Positions 1 to 10,525 of a stretch of DNA of 64,000 bases are shown here, piece by piece. Position 1 is the first letter of the stretch; each line of letters starts with the position of its first letter. The translations under genes were made by a program, and so were the position numbers. Below the pieces are notes generated by a model. It was not told the DNA's origin. It made no database searches and worked only from the letters and a program-made list of their open reading frames with translations. The stretch comes from Vermamoeba vermiformis. Lineage: Eukaryota > Tubulinea > Echinamoebida. The stretch lies in assembly GCA_045837725.1 (NCBI GenBank), contig JBEWZL010000115.1:62001-126000 (forward strand), in the 5' to 3' direction.

Positions 1-136
1 GAAGAAGCAACGGGGCCATCTACATAAAAGTCAGAATTTGTTGAGACCAGCCGAAGTGCGTGGCGAACTACATACCAGCCATGGCAATACCGAAGATGGC
101 GAACAAGCAGGCCAAGAAGAAAACAACTTTTTGCAT
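1..136 (-). CDS. Secreted protein, N-terminal exons only (partial)
   Basis: The start codon is at 136-134. The first exon (136-76) encodes 20 residues, MQKVVFFLACLFAIFGIAMA, which is a textbook signal peptide: a basic residue, a hydrophobic core and small residues before the cut. A GT-AG intron lies at 75-20, and the next exon (19-1) continues in frame with DGPVASS before running off the window. The predicted cleavage after AMA and the clean splice junction make a secreted or vesicle-directed protein likely. Too little is present to say what the mature protein does. It is divergently arranged with the WD40 gene that starts at 488. Confidence 0.7.
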
Positions 137-487
137 TGTGTGGTGTTTTGTAGAGGTAGAAAATTTAAATGGAGCCAATAAAAAAATATCACTTTTGTCG
201 CTCACGACGGTTGGGTTAACCCGACGCTGAACTAACTAACCGCGTGCAAAGTACTGCAACAACTAGTAGGTCCAGCAACCACTCTTACTTAGACAACGTG
301 AAGCTGTGGGCTAACTGAAGTTGCAATTTTTTTTGATCAGGAACAGTTACGAAAAAATCGCAGAGACGGAGAACACAAACAATACGTCTCTTAGCGATAA
401 ATACACAGACCATCATATTATACACTGAATAAACGTAAACGAGTGGTTCCAAACGGAGCTAACTTTGGATTCGCAGATCCATAAACC
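137..487. other. Intergenic, divergent promoter region
   Basis: This 350-base AT-rich stretch lies between the start codons of the secreted-protein gene (-) and the WD40 gene (+). It must hold both promoters and 5' leaders. I see no ORF, repeat or clear core-promoter element in it. Confidence 0.5.
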
Positions 488-2887
488 ATGTCCAGGTATC
501 GAGTTAATTTTATTATTTATAGGACGTATAAAATCATTGTTGAACAGTTCATAATGTTTCGTTACTTAAAAAGCCTCGTTGTTTAAATAATAATTATTTT
601 ATTAATTACACCTTTTCCTATTATAGTAACAACACCCCAGCCAAGCGTTCGGTAAGAAATTGTTTATAATTGCAATTTATCTCATTTCTCGTTTAGAGAT
701 CCGACAGCAACGGCAAGCCCTCAAAGAAGCAGCGATTATCTACCTCGAACTTAGTCACTGCGCCTAACTTACACGTTTACTCAAAATATATCGATGCTAA
801 AGAGGGCACAGTAATCGACAATATTGATGAAATCCACGAGGAGGACATCCCCAGTATTATTCTTGCCGCGACAGATGATATTGAATTTTATAAGAAAACC
901 ATTGCTGAGCTGCAAGAGAAGGTGAGCCAGCGTGCAAAGGTCAATAATATCCATGTGGCACTAATCTCGTTGGCAGTTAACATTTTGCAAGACGCAAGTA
1001 GGCCTGTGCGGTCAATTGCTCGGTCAGCTCATCGCGAGCAATGCCTCGCGTGTAGACCTCAAGAAGCTGTTGTCACCACAGAGCCAAGACACACCGCGCA
1101 AAAAAGACAAGACCTCACCCGTCCCAATACGATCATTCTCACCTATCAACAGTGCCTTGACTGACACTTCTATCTCGTCACAATTGACTCCTTCAAGCAG
1201 TCAAAAGCGTACAACGGTCACACCGCCGAACAAGACCGTGACGCGCTCAGTGTCCGCGGCTGAAAAGAGCCATTCACTCGCGAGTCCACTTGCTACTGAT
1301 AAACCGAAGAAGAGTGCTGTTCACACGCAGATGTCGAGCGACACTTCATCGAGTGAGGACGGTAAGTAAACGATGATAATAACCACTGTGCATATTTAGC
1401 TCATTTGTACTCAGAGCCTCAAACACCAATGGAAATTGAAGCAGCTGCCAAAGGACGCGTTGCAGCGAACAAAACCAGTTTAGAGCCCGGTTTGTTCTTG
1501 ACTGACAACAAAGTGCGCAGCGTGACCATCGAGACATCGACCTACACTCACGCACACGAAATGAAGCCTCGCTCTCTGATCTTCAACCCTCACCGTCGCG
1601 ACCACTTTGTAAGATTGTTGATTGACAACGCTTTCTAGTTATTAATGGTATAATTTACCAGACTACGGCATCGTTTGATGGAAGCGTTAAATTTTGGCAA
1701 TTCAATGAGAACTACACTGGCGACAAAGCTATTGATGACGACGAAGAACCGTGAGTACAAAGACCCTTTGATGATACCGCGGCTAATGGCAAGCAGAATG
1801 GTTCAAACAGGCATTATCACGGGTAAACACATGAAGCACTCGCGTCCACCAACTGACATTTCTTGGAGCAAATGGGTACGTACACATGCACAGCACCACA
1901 TCAACTAAATTAACACCGTTGTGTAGGAGGAGAGATTGGCGATTTTGTTCCCTCAAGCAGTGTCCGACCAGAAGGGCACTAATTGCCAGTTAGTACTCGT
2001 GGAAGCATCACGCATGCCCACTGTGTCGGGTCTGTTTTTGAACACAAGACCTCACACCAAAGATCCAGTCACTATTCGTTGGATCTCACGCAACAAACTC
2101 GTCAGCGGTGGATTGGATCACGCAATTTGCTCGTGGAATGTCAATTATGACGCTAAGTACGTAACGGGACTGTTCTGGTGATGAAGCTAACAACCTTATT
2201 AGATCGTGTGAAACGAGCGTCTTGCACACTAACCACAGCTCGGGAGTGACAGCTATTCATGTGCTCGACGATTATATTTACTCGGGGGGTTCTGACAAGT
2301 AAGTATTGGTTGTGGTGCCTGTTCTCGTGCTAACTCTTGCAAGGAAATTAATCTGCTGGAACATGAAGACCGAGACAGAAGTACAGCACTTAAAGTTGGA
2401 TGAGAAGGTATGTTTGGCCATAATATGATTGTTGGTTAACTCTAATGTGCTAGATAACGAGCATCACACCGTGCCCAGCACAAGAAAAGATATTTTTAGT
2501 GAGCAAAATGAGTCACTCGTCACAGCTAGCCATCTTTGACTCCAGAACATCCAAGGCTGAGATGACTTTGAGCTACAAATCGGGAATACGCAACTCGTCC
2601 TATGTAACACCGAGCTGGGAGTCTTCGGGCATCGTGGGTCTGCTGCGGCTCAACTGAACCACTGCTGAACTTGTGGGACTTGAGATACGCAGACGCTAAC
2701 TTCCCCGCCTATTCTTGGAAGATGCACAGTAAGTACTCGCTTTGACTTCAATTAGCTACGCACGTGACTCACCATTCACTGAACAGAGAGTCGAATCTTC
2801 AAGGCAGAGTTTGTCCCTCACGAAAACAAGATCTTAACGCTCTCCTCTGACCACTTCCTCGGCTGTCACTCTCTTGTGTTCGATTAA
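488..2887 (+). CDS. WD40-repeat protein, 12 exons, one apparent frameshift
   Basis: Twelve exons can be joined in phase from a short first exon (488-495) to the stop at 2885-2887, giving about 584 residues. The first 200 residues are polar, with a basic stretch (KPSKKQR) and a Ser/Thr/Pro-rich linker. The rest is a beta-propeller with recognisable blades such as TTASFDGSVKFWQF, LVSGGLDHAICSWNV, IYSGGSDKKLICWNM and PLLNLWDLRYAD. The exon at 2454-2728 changes frame at the GGG run 2636-2638: removing one G joins SSGIV to CCGSTEPLLNLWDL. This is either a sequencing indel or a damaged allele. A poly(A)-like AATAAA lies about 40 bases past the stop. I do not recognise the exact WD40 family. The basic N-terminus suggests a nuclear protein, but that is inference. 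Confidence 0.75.
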
Positions 2888-3023
2888 ATTGCATTTTTGT
2901 ATGAAATATCACGTGCGGAATAATAGTAATAAAATTTTTGGGCTTGTTAGTTTCAAATGCGCGGTACTATTGTCGTTGTTGGTATTGGATTGGACGCCAC
3001 AGGGGCCTTAAGTTCATTACACC

Positions 3024-6000
3024 ATGCAACCAACTGCCCTCAAAGAGTTGTGGACAAGCAAACCATTCGGATCGGAATGGCACGAGTTTCCATCGCAAAC
3101 TTCTCCTAATAAACCACTAGATATCGCGAAAAAAATATTGCGGTTTCCATCTTATAGGTATCTATTATTATTGGCACTACGATTGAAATAACAAAAAAAA
3201 ATTTGTAGATGCATTGCTTGGTCAATAGAAAATATTATAGCATATGCGCCAATAGAGGGATATTATGTACCTGGCAGGTAAGTGTAAAATGCATTTTTAA
3301 AAATTTTTAAAAGAATTAATTTCGCTGATCCAAACTGTCACAATCAATACACCTAATTTATTATGCATTTGGCGTAAAAAATATATTTAATATTATTTTT
3401 ACAGCGAGGAAGCTCGACAGCATGTCATCCACTTAATTAGACCAGATGAGCCATACGAACACACCACTATTGTAACGGACCACAAATCTCCTATTGTACA
3501 TTTAGAATGGTCTCCATTACATGCGTGGAAGATGACGAGTTTTCTTCTATCAGCGGACAGGTTAGGCCACGTTGAGATCTGGCAACCCAAGGTCCGTTAT
3601 TGACACTTATTAATAGAAAATGCTAATACCAATTTACAGGAAGAATTTGTTAATGAATGGAGGTTGTTCAGTACAATAGATTTAGAGCCGCTAGTAATGA
3701 TTAAATGGCTGAATTATCCTCGAAAGGTGGGTAGTAATATTGAAATACGTTTTTCTCAAGTATGAATGGTTACTAATAACTATTGCAGTACAATTTGGAT
3801 GCGCCTGTTGAAGCTAATGACTTCAGACGAAAATTTTTTACCTTTGACGAAGACGTTGGTAATATTTTTAATGCGTGTCCGCTGGTGCAATCAATAAACG
3901 CAGTTGATATATAGGCGAGGACGTCCTTCATCACGCATTTGTCAGTCTGTCAGTGAGTGGCAAATTAACCTTCGCATATCATGTACATAACAACTGGATC
4001 TTGCTCACGCACGACTTGAGAAACTACGGCGCACCTGTCTCACACGCAGACCTCAACTTTTATAGCAGTATGTCACTACAATATAACGTGTTATATATAT
4101 TCAAAGCTGAATCTAATGTCGTTTTAGTGCAAAGCGGTGTACTCGCAGTGAGCGGGTTCAATTCATCACTGCGCCACACAATAACAATTTACAACTTCCA
4201 AATCAACATCAAAGAGTCACAATTGACATGCACAGCCATTCAACAGATTGAAGTCGTGTCAGCAGACATGCCATTAGCAGTGGACAGCCTGCACCGCGAA
4301 CACATGCCCGTGCTCGATCAAATGGACGAAAGTGCAGGCATCGATGACGACGATGAATTCAATCCTGCAGCGATCAATTTGCTCGAAACTGAAGCGAACA
4401 CTGGCCCCGTCAAGAGTCCCATTCACATTGCATTCTCGCCGATTCACTGGACTGTGTTCTTTGTGGTCAGCGTGGCAGGTAAGACCTCGGCTAGCACAAT
4501 ATGTAATCGACCAGATTGATTAACATTTCTCCTTAGCAAATGGTGACTGCTTCCTCGAGAAGTGGCAGTGGACTAAAACACAATTCAATTTTGATCCGAG
4601 CTTTGATCTGACCACTGCTCCGCCCACTACACTCGACGTAAGTATACGCTGGTAATATGCATTGATGGCTCACACTTAAACAGGAATATCGACCCTCGTA
4701 CATTAAATTAAGCTCGCGGTGCAATCCCGATATTGTAGCGAAACTACTGCCTGATCAACGTGACCCGCGCATCGGCACTGATTTTGTCACGGACTTGAAA
4801 GTGACTGAGAACAATTTGGCCGTTCTTTCCTTCATCGACGGACATGTGGAGCTCTATGACGGGTGTGTTATATTCAAACATGCTTTTGCAAACTAACATT
4901 TGTGGATAGAAATTCACTGAAGCTCGTCGGAAGCTTTGAAGGTCATCGCAGTGAAATGTTTGTTGAGGACGGCTTCGGCATCAAACAGGAGTCCGAGACC
5001 GTTGACGACATTTTGGGCATTGACATGGGTGACACGGACGTCAAAAACACCAGTACGTGACTTATATGGTCTTTGTGAGGTACCTAACAATGGTTTACAG
5101 ACAAGCGCAAGTTCGATTTGATGGCACAGATGGGCGATGTGGATATGCAGCCGAATGTCAAGCGACGAAAAATCACGAGTGTGGACAGTCAAAGTGCACT
5201 GATAGACACAACACACTTGATTTCTAGTCTCGGACTCGATGCTGGATCTCGAATGAGTAAGAGCAGTGCGTATAGTACCAGTTGTATTAATGTGATTTTG
5301 TCAGACAAAGCATCAAAGAGGCCGCCAGTACCAGTCTCAATCACCTTTTCACCGAACAACAACTGTTGCATGGCAGTGCTGTATTACAATACTGAACTGC
5401 AACTTGTGCCACTAGCACCAGTCTACCCATCGCAATCGACATGTAAGCTCAATAATATGCCATTATAATCTAAGTCTAATACTTGCTAGTCACTCCTGCA
5501 CGGTGGATCGCGAATCTGTTCCAGTCATCCATTGCACGCAACACTGACTTCTGGGACATTGTCGCGCTGTTGTGCACTTGGACTCATCTGCCTAAATATC
5601 GAGGCAAGTATTGTTGTGTTGATCAATGGTCTAGTGGTACTAACAGGTCGCTTTAGGCATGCACAAAGAAGTGTTGTTGTATTTATTACAAGATTGGGAA
5701 TATCTACAGCCTGCTTACAAGTCATTTGTATTCGCACAACACGAGGCCATTAAGTCGGCTATTTATCGTAGTGTGCCGAATATGAGTGTTAATTATGCGA
5801 ACAGTCAGTCGAAGCTATTCATCAATTACATGTTGCAAATATTCAGATTTTCGATCCGCAATACAACGGTCATTCGTAAGTGCAATAGATGCTTGATTGG
5901 ATCTTTAACTTACCGTTAATTGATGCGCAGAAACAAGCTTTATGGACCGCGAAGACGAAGTGGATCCGTCCAATCAAAACACGCCCACACCATTCATCGA

Positions 6001-7254
6001 GTCATTGGGCGCTCAAAACACCAATGTTGTTATTGTGCCGTGTAAGTGATACGCAAATGCAGTGGTTGTGAAGTCGCGGATTTAATTGTGAAATTTCCTT
6101 TAGTCGACAAAGAAGCCATGCAAACCTTGTCGCCTTTTGTAGACTGGTTCATTCAATATTGCGCCTCAGCACGCAAAGGATTGCAATCGTTTATTGTGCG
6201 ACATTCCCCGCAACAATTGCAGCAGCACGGTTCGTTACTAGCGTCCTATTTAAATGAGTTCCATCAGCTCGAAGTCAAGCCAATGAACTTGGATCAGTTT
6301 TTTGCAGTCGCGCCGGATGATATTCTCGACTTTGGCGTAAGTGGAGATAATATTGCAATAACAACAATTTTAATCGTTGAAATTAGGTTGATTTGATTTG
6401 CGATCGCGATACTTATTTCACAATGCGAGAAGTGTCGTATTATGCCTCTTTATATGCCAGACAAAAATACACGCCCAATCCACTCTCAGCCGTGGCCAAG
6501 GCGCCCTCGGTGCCAGGCGCGGTGCCCCCACAGCAGCAACAAGCCATGCAACAAAAGCGCACGCAGTTTGTTATGTCGCTGCAGTCCATCAATCGATTCG
6601 CCAATCAATTCCGACGCATGCTGCACGCATTTGGTGTCAGACGTAAGTGTTCAAACCACTTTATGGTTGATTGTTCGCTAGTAACACTTGCAAACAGCGG
6701 ACAGCTTCTCGTTGGATGACGTGCCCAAACGCATGGAGACGATTACCAGCCAATTGATGGCAAGTCTGATGAAACAACAACAGCGTCAAGCCCTCACCGT
6801 GTTCACGCTGTCGCAGACTGTGCCGGTAGCACTCGACTTGCTGCCGTATCGATTCAAAGTACTCGAGACCAATGTGGTAAGTTCTGTTCGATTCGTCCAG
6901 TGCAAGTAGCAGGCACGCACTAACCACGAGCAGATTGGTGCGCAGGGATTTCTCGTCGATACCAAAACCATCACAGATGTCCACACCCCAGAACAGACGA
7001 TGGACTTGCACTTCTATCACCTGCACAACACATTTTACCTCAAGCGCACGAAGCTCAAAGATGTGCAGGCCTTGGATATGCTCGATGTCGTAACGCACAT
7101 TAAATTGCAACCGAAAGATTATGTGCGCCAATGCACGCGTTGCAACAGGATCTCAGCGCTGATCAACAAGTCCACGGTGGTGCAGTGGTACAATCAGTGG
7201 GTCTACGCCTGTCCGGTGTGCGCGGGCAGATGGAAAAAAGTACCGATCGAATAA
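3024..7254 (+). CDS. MED16: Mediator complex subunit 16
   Basis: This is a multi-exon gene of the Mediator tail module, which links transcription factors to RNA polymerase II. The start at 3024 opens MQPTALKELW. Exons at 3024-3157, 3209-3277 and 3405-3591 join in phase and lead into a WD-type propeller (SPIVHLEWSPLHAWKMTSF, LLSADRLGHVEIWQP). The long middle is helical. The C-terminus is diagnostic: a zinc-binding pair CTRC and CPVC (about 7132-7219) framing VQWYNQWVYA and ending in GRWKKVPIE. It corresponds closely to the end of animal MED16 (CTRC, KQWEQRW, GLWRRVPL). All introns are short GT-AG introns. An alternative upstream ATG at 2957 runs into a stop, so 3024 is preferred. The intron with AT-rich ends at about 3278-3404 is one of the larger ones here. 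Confidence 0.9.
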
Positions 7255-7494
7255 CCGAGCTATTTGTAGCATTTGATGTATAAAAGAGTCCTACCAAACA
7301 CCCATTCAATTAGGAGTTCATTCTTGTTCCTTGGACTGATTCGCATTATGGGAGGAAGTTGAGATCATAAATCGCTGAAAATATCTTGGCATTCAGCTGG
7401 TGGAATTTCCCTGGAGAAACGCTCGTGTTGCTTGAGTGTAACGTTGCTAAAGCACCTTTTAAAGCGACGTTTATTAGATTGGTTGTACGGTGAT

Positions 7495-7956
7495 TTACAA
7501 TTTTTCGGGTTGGTTTAATTTGCAATGCTTGCGAATACTGCGGAGACGATTCAAATCAGCAGCATCTTGCTCCTCATAATGGCTTAGTATTGCGATTGAA
7601 TAATTATCCACTTTTAAAGAGTTCTTAAACTTTGTTGAGAATGATTGCAAACTTTTTTGGCGTGGCTCAATTGATTTGCACCTATAAATATCACCTAAGT
7701 GTATCGGATATGCGATAAATTTTAAAATTAAACATGAATATGATGCTGAGTGGATTGAATGGCGGATGATTTTGCCTTTTTGAGGAATACACGTGTCAGA
7801 ACACTGCAACACGACGCTGTGCCTCGCGACTTTAAAGACTGGTACAAATGTAAATATACATTTGATAATCGTGCTGGCAATATGCACGGATAAACAATTA
7901 ATAAGATTGTGGATCAACCAATCATAAATCGCCGTGTCATCGCAATAATTGAACAT
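7495..7956 (-). CDS. Hypothetical 153-residue ORF
   Basis: This is an uninterrupted minus-strand ORF with a real ATG at 7956-7954 and a TAA at 7497-7495. An AATAAA on the same strand lies at 7475-7470, about 20 bases past the stop, as expected for a short 3' end. The protein is rich in Ile, Cys, His and Ser and ends in a polar, basic segment (LNRLRSIRKHCKLNQ). I recognise no domain. Codon use is more AT-rich than in the neighbouring conserved genes. It faces MED16, whose stop lies 240 bases away. It could be a fast-evolving small gene or a chance ORF in a 1.4-kb intergenic stretch. The poly(A) signal tips it only slightly towards real. Confidence 0.35.
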   Translation of the reverse strand: MFNYCDDTAIYDWLIHNLINCLSVHIASTIIKCIFTFVPVFKVARHSVVLQCSDTCIPQKGKIIRHSIHSASYSCLILKFIAYPIHLGDIYRCKSIEPRQKSLQSFSTKFKNSLKVDNYSIAILSHYEEQDAADLNRLRSIRKHCKLNQPEKL

Positions 7957-8684
7957 TAAATAAGATTATTATCATCTTAGATCGGTCGATAAGCCTCAAA
8001 ATGTTCGTTGATGCATTAGATCCGCTTAAGCAACGAGTTCGATCGATGCTAATGATGTGTCATGCATGGCAGGGAGTGATCCGCCGCACAAAATCATTTT
8101 CACTGAACGCTCGCGACAAATATTCATTCAATCCGCGTGCAACAGCGTGGCCGATTCAATTCTTTCGTTGTGTTTGTTCGATAATCTCAAAAAAGCGCCC
8201 AGTAATCTGAGATATCATTGAAAATCCGTTCAGTAAATTCGAAAATTATTTGATCAGCGGAAATCTGGAAATATAATATCCGAAGATGGAATGAGGCCGT
8301 TGTGGCGTGCGATGGATCTGCGGCCTAGCAATCGAATTACCGTTGCTGCAGCTACGATTATGAGCACGATTATACCGTGTGATGCTAGTACACGTTGCTT
8401 CCGATCATTCCGCGCTGATTATTCGCGCCAATGCGATAAATAAGACTAATTTGCAGCAGTTTACGATCAATTCAGCGCTCGTGCAGTGTGATCGGCAATT
8501 TATATACAAACATTTGTAAACACTTCTTTGATTCACGCGATTAACTTTCCTCCGCAATCAAACTTAATTTATTGAGTTAATTTGGCGCTTTTCTTCTTTT
8601 GTCAAATCAAAACACACGTAACACCAAGCGGCTCGAATACAGATCTGGATCCATAATTAAACGTTTCGAAATCAAACCGTCCCA
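7957..8684. other. Long upstream region of the bZIP gene with short ORFs
   Basis: No conserved gene is visible in these 730 bases before the bZIP start. Several short ATG-started frames occur, the longest at 8001-8210 (69 residues, no recognisable domain). If this is transcribed as a long 5' leader, the frames could act as upstream ORFs, as in GCN4/ATF4-type bZIP genes. Nothing in the sequence proves the transcript extends that far. Confidence 0.35.
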
Positions 8685-9146
8685 ATGGACATGGACGAAA
8701 ACAGCGAGAAAAAGCGAAAGACATCTGATAAGCAACGCGAATATTACACTAATAAGCGGCGGAAGACGGAGAATGTTGAGAACGACAGACAGCGCGCTAA
8801 AAAGAATCGGGAAAAGAAGAAAAAAGAGCTCGAGCAACTTCGTGAAGAAGTAGAGACATTGCGTGAGGAGAATAAGAGATTGAAACAACGACTAGATGAA
8901 AATGAAGTCACGATCGACAACTTGACTACATTTATCGATAACTTAAAGCACCGCTTGACAGAGACGCAATCCACCGGCGGAGATCGAAGTATAAATGCGT
9001 TCAATCAAAATAGCGCGGCGAGTAATAGTCACAGCAGCAGCTACAGCAACTCTCCGCCCAAGGACACGCCGATCGGAAATAATGTCAATGCTCTCCGACC
9101 TGGAAGGAGGAGGCTTGCAACGAAAGAAATTGATTTGAATAGTTAA
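8685..9146 (+). CDS. bZIP transcription factor
   Basis: This single-exon gene encodes 153 residues. The first 30 residues are charged. A bZIP domain follows: basic region about residues 33-48 (NDRQRAKKNREKKKK), then leucines at 52, 59, 66 and 80 in heptad register, with Asn at 73 where a fourth leucine would sit. The invariant Arg (42) is exactly ten residues before the first leucine. The position eight residues before that Arg, nearly always Asn in this family, is Asp34; an Asn sits one residue earlier. This may alter half-site choice. The tail is Asn/Ser-rich and ends basic (RPGRRRLATKE). An AATAAA signal is at 9166-9171. It is probably a nuclear DNA-binding homo- or heterodimer. The target is unknown. 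Confidence 0.85.
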   Translation: MDMDENSEKKRKTSDKQREYYTNKRRKTENVENDRQRAKKNREKKKKELEQLREEVETLREENKRLKQRLDENEVTIDNLTTFIDNLKHRLTETQSTGGDRSINAFNQNSAASNSHSSSYSNSPPKDTPIGNNVNALRPGRRRLATKEIDLNS

Positions 9147-9700
9147 CTAACGATAATAACTTTAAAATAAACATGTAAATAGTTGTGCGACGATCGCGAT
9201 CAGGTTTTGTTTTGCTAACTCAGCGGGAATGTTTCCATAGGTAAAGGGAAGAAAGTGTAGACAAATATGATCCAAACGTAACAAAAAAAACGGGGAATTT
9301 ACCTGTTTTAGCTCCATGTCACCGAAATTCAATTTTGCAAATCCACACTTCTCGGTTTGGTGTTCAAAGCTCGCGACTACAATAAATATGAATAATTAGA
9401 GTATAAGACTTGGGAATAGACAGCAGTAATTTATCCTGAGCTGGAGAAAGTGAAGTATTTCAAAAAATAATAATTACAACTTACCTCCTGTGCTGTACGA
9501 TGAGAGAAGTTTGTTGGCACTTCGATTGAACCCTCGCAGTAATATTATTGTTGGTTAACGCTTGTGCATTGCAGCTTGAATTAATTCACAAGCAAGAAAA
9601 TCTTGCTGTTCGATCAGGGTTGCTTGTCGGGGTTAAACGAATCTTTTTGCTGCTGTTCAATTTATAATTACACTACACGTATATAACCACATAATTAATA
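9147..9700. other. Intergenic with a possible minus-strand exon pair
   Basis: This 550-base stretch separates the bZIP and LIM genes. It holds the bZIP AATAAA (9166-9171) and one candidate spliced unit on the minus strand. An open segment ends at 9485 with GTAAGT. An intron from 9484 to 9377 ends in GTAG. An open exon then runs 9376-9303 and ends at a GTAAAT donor. I could not find a start codon in frame or a convincing last exon, so it is not called as a gene. Confidence 0.3.
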
Positions 9701-10251
9701 ATGTCTACTTGCCCACAGTGCCAAAAAACGGTCTACTTTGCCGGTGAGTTTGAGTCTGAGTAACAATCCTTTTTTATTCTACGGAGAATAAAAAACTTGC
9801 TGAGTGACAATTTCGCTTTTCTTTATTAACCACAATGTGTAGAGCGACAAATGGGTCCTGATGGCAAGGATTGGCACAAGTCCTGCTTGATCAAGTACGT
9901 ATCTGCGTCATAATTATCATTTATTTTCAAAAATTCTAAAAAAATCCCCAATATAGGTACAAGCAAAACAAGCCTCGTGAAGCTGGGTAGGTGCACTAAT
10001 TAATTAATTACAATTCCATACCGGGCATAACTGTCAAGATTCTTTCACAAAAATTCAGATCCTAATTGACCTTTTTTTCAGCGCTTTTGAGAGCTATCCC
10101 CACCAAGGAGGTAACTACTTTCCTTATTAATTACTATTAATGAGTTATTAACGTAACATCATTATTAGCTTCGGCTGCCGACTTGTGCTCGTGCGGTGCC
10201 AAACACGCCCCCGGTGCTAAATTCTGCGCTCAATGCGGCAAGAAAGTTTAA
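9701..10251 (+). CDS. Mini LIM-type zinc finger plus zinc-ribbon protein
   Basis: Five exons (9701-9743, 9843-9894, 9957-9986, 10082-10110, 10169-10251) join in phase to a 78-residue protein. Residues 4-29 follow the first-finger spacing of a LIM domain, C-x2-C-x18-H-x2-C (CPQC then HKSC), including the typical KTVYFAER and DWHKSC words. The second LIM finger is missing. Instead a Gly/Ala linker leads to a short zinc-ribbon, CSCGAKHAPGAKFCAQCGKK. It could be a small adaptor that binds other LIM or ribbon proteins, but the function is not known. Exon ends fall between the zinc modules, consistent with exon joining. Every donor and acceptor is canonical GT-AG. Confidence 0.8.
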
Positions 10252-10525
10252 ACCATTATTGTAGACTATTATAATACTCTATAGTGCCTATTGAGTTGTT
10301 AGGTGAACCGAGTGTCACCGACAAAATACAAATAAAATTTACTCAATACGAATGCAGCGCGATACGTTTTTCAGCATTAAATTAGCAAGTGTTATTATTA
10401 ACAAGTACAAAGTTCAGAACTACACTAGAACCAGATCCAAAGTGAATTTGGCGAGTCAGTTCATTGACCTGCCAAACATCATTGGCATCAATCAAAATAT
10501 CTTACATAAGTGCAATCAGTCGAGA

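Noticed and set aside
8001-8210. 69-codon ATG frame upstream of the bZIP gene
   Set aside because: It has no similarity, no splice support and no poly(A) signal. It is kept only as a possible uORF.
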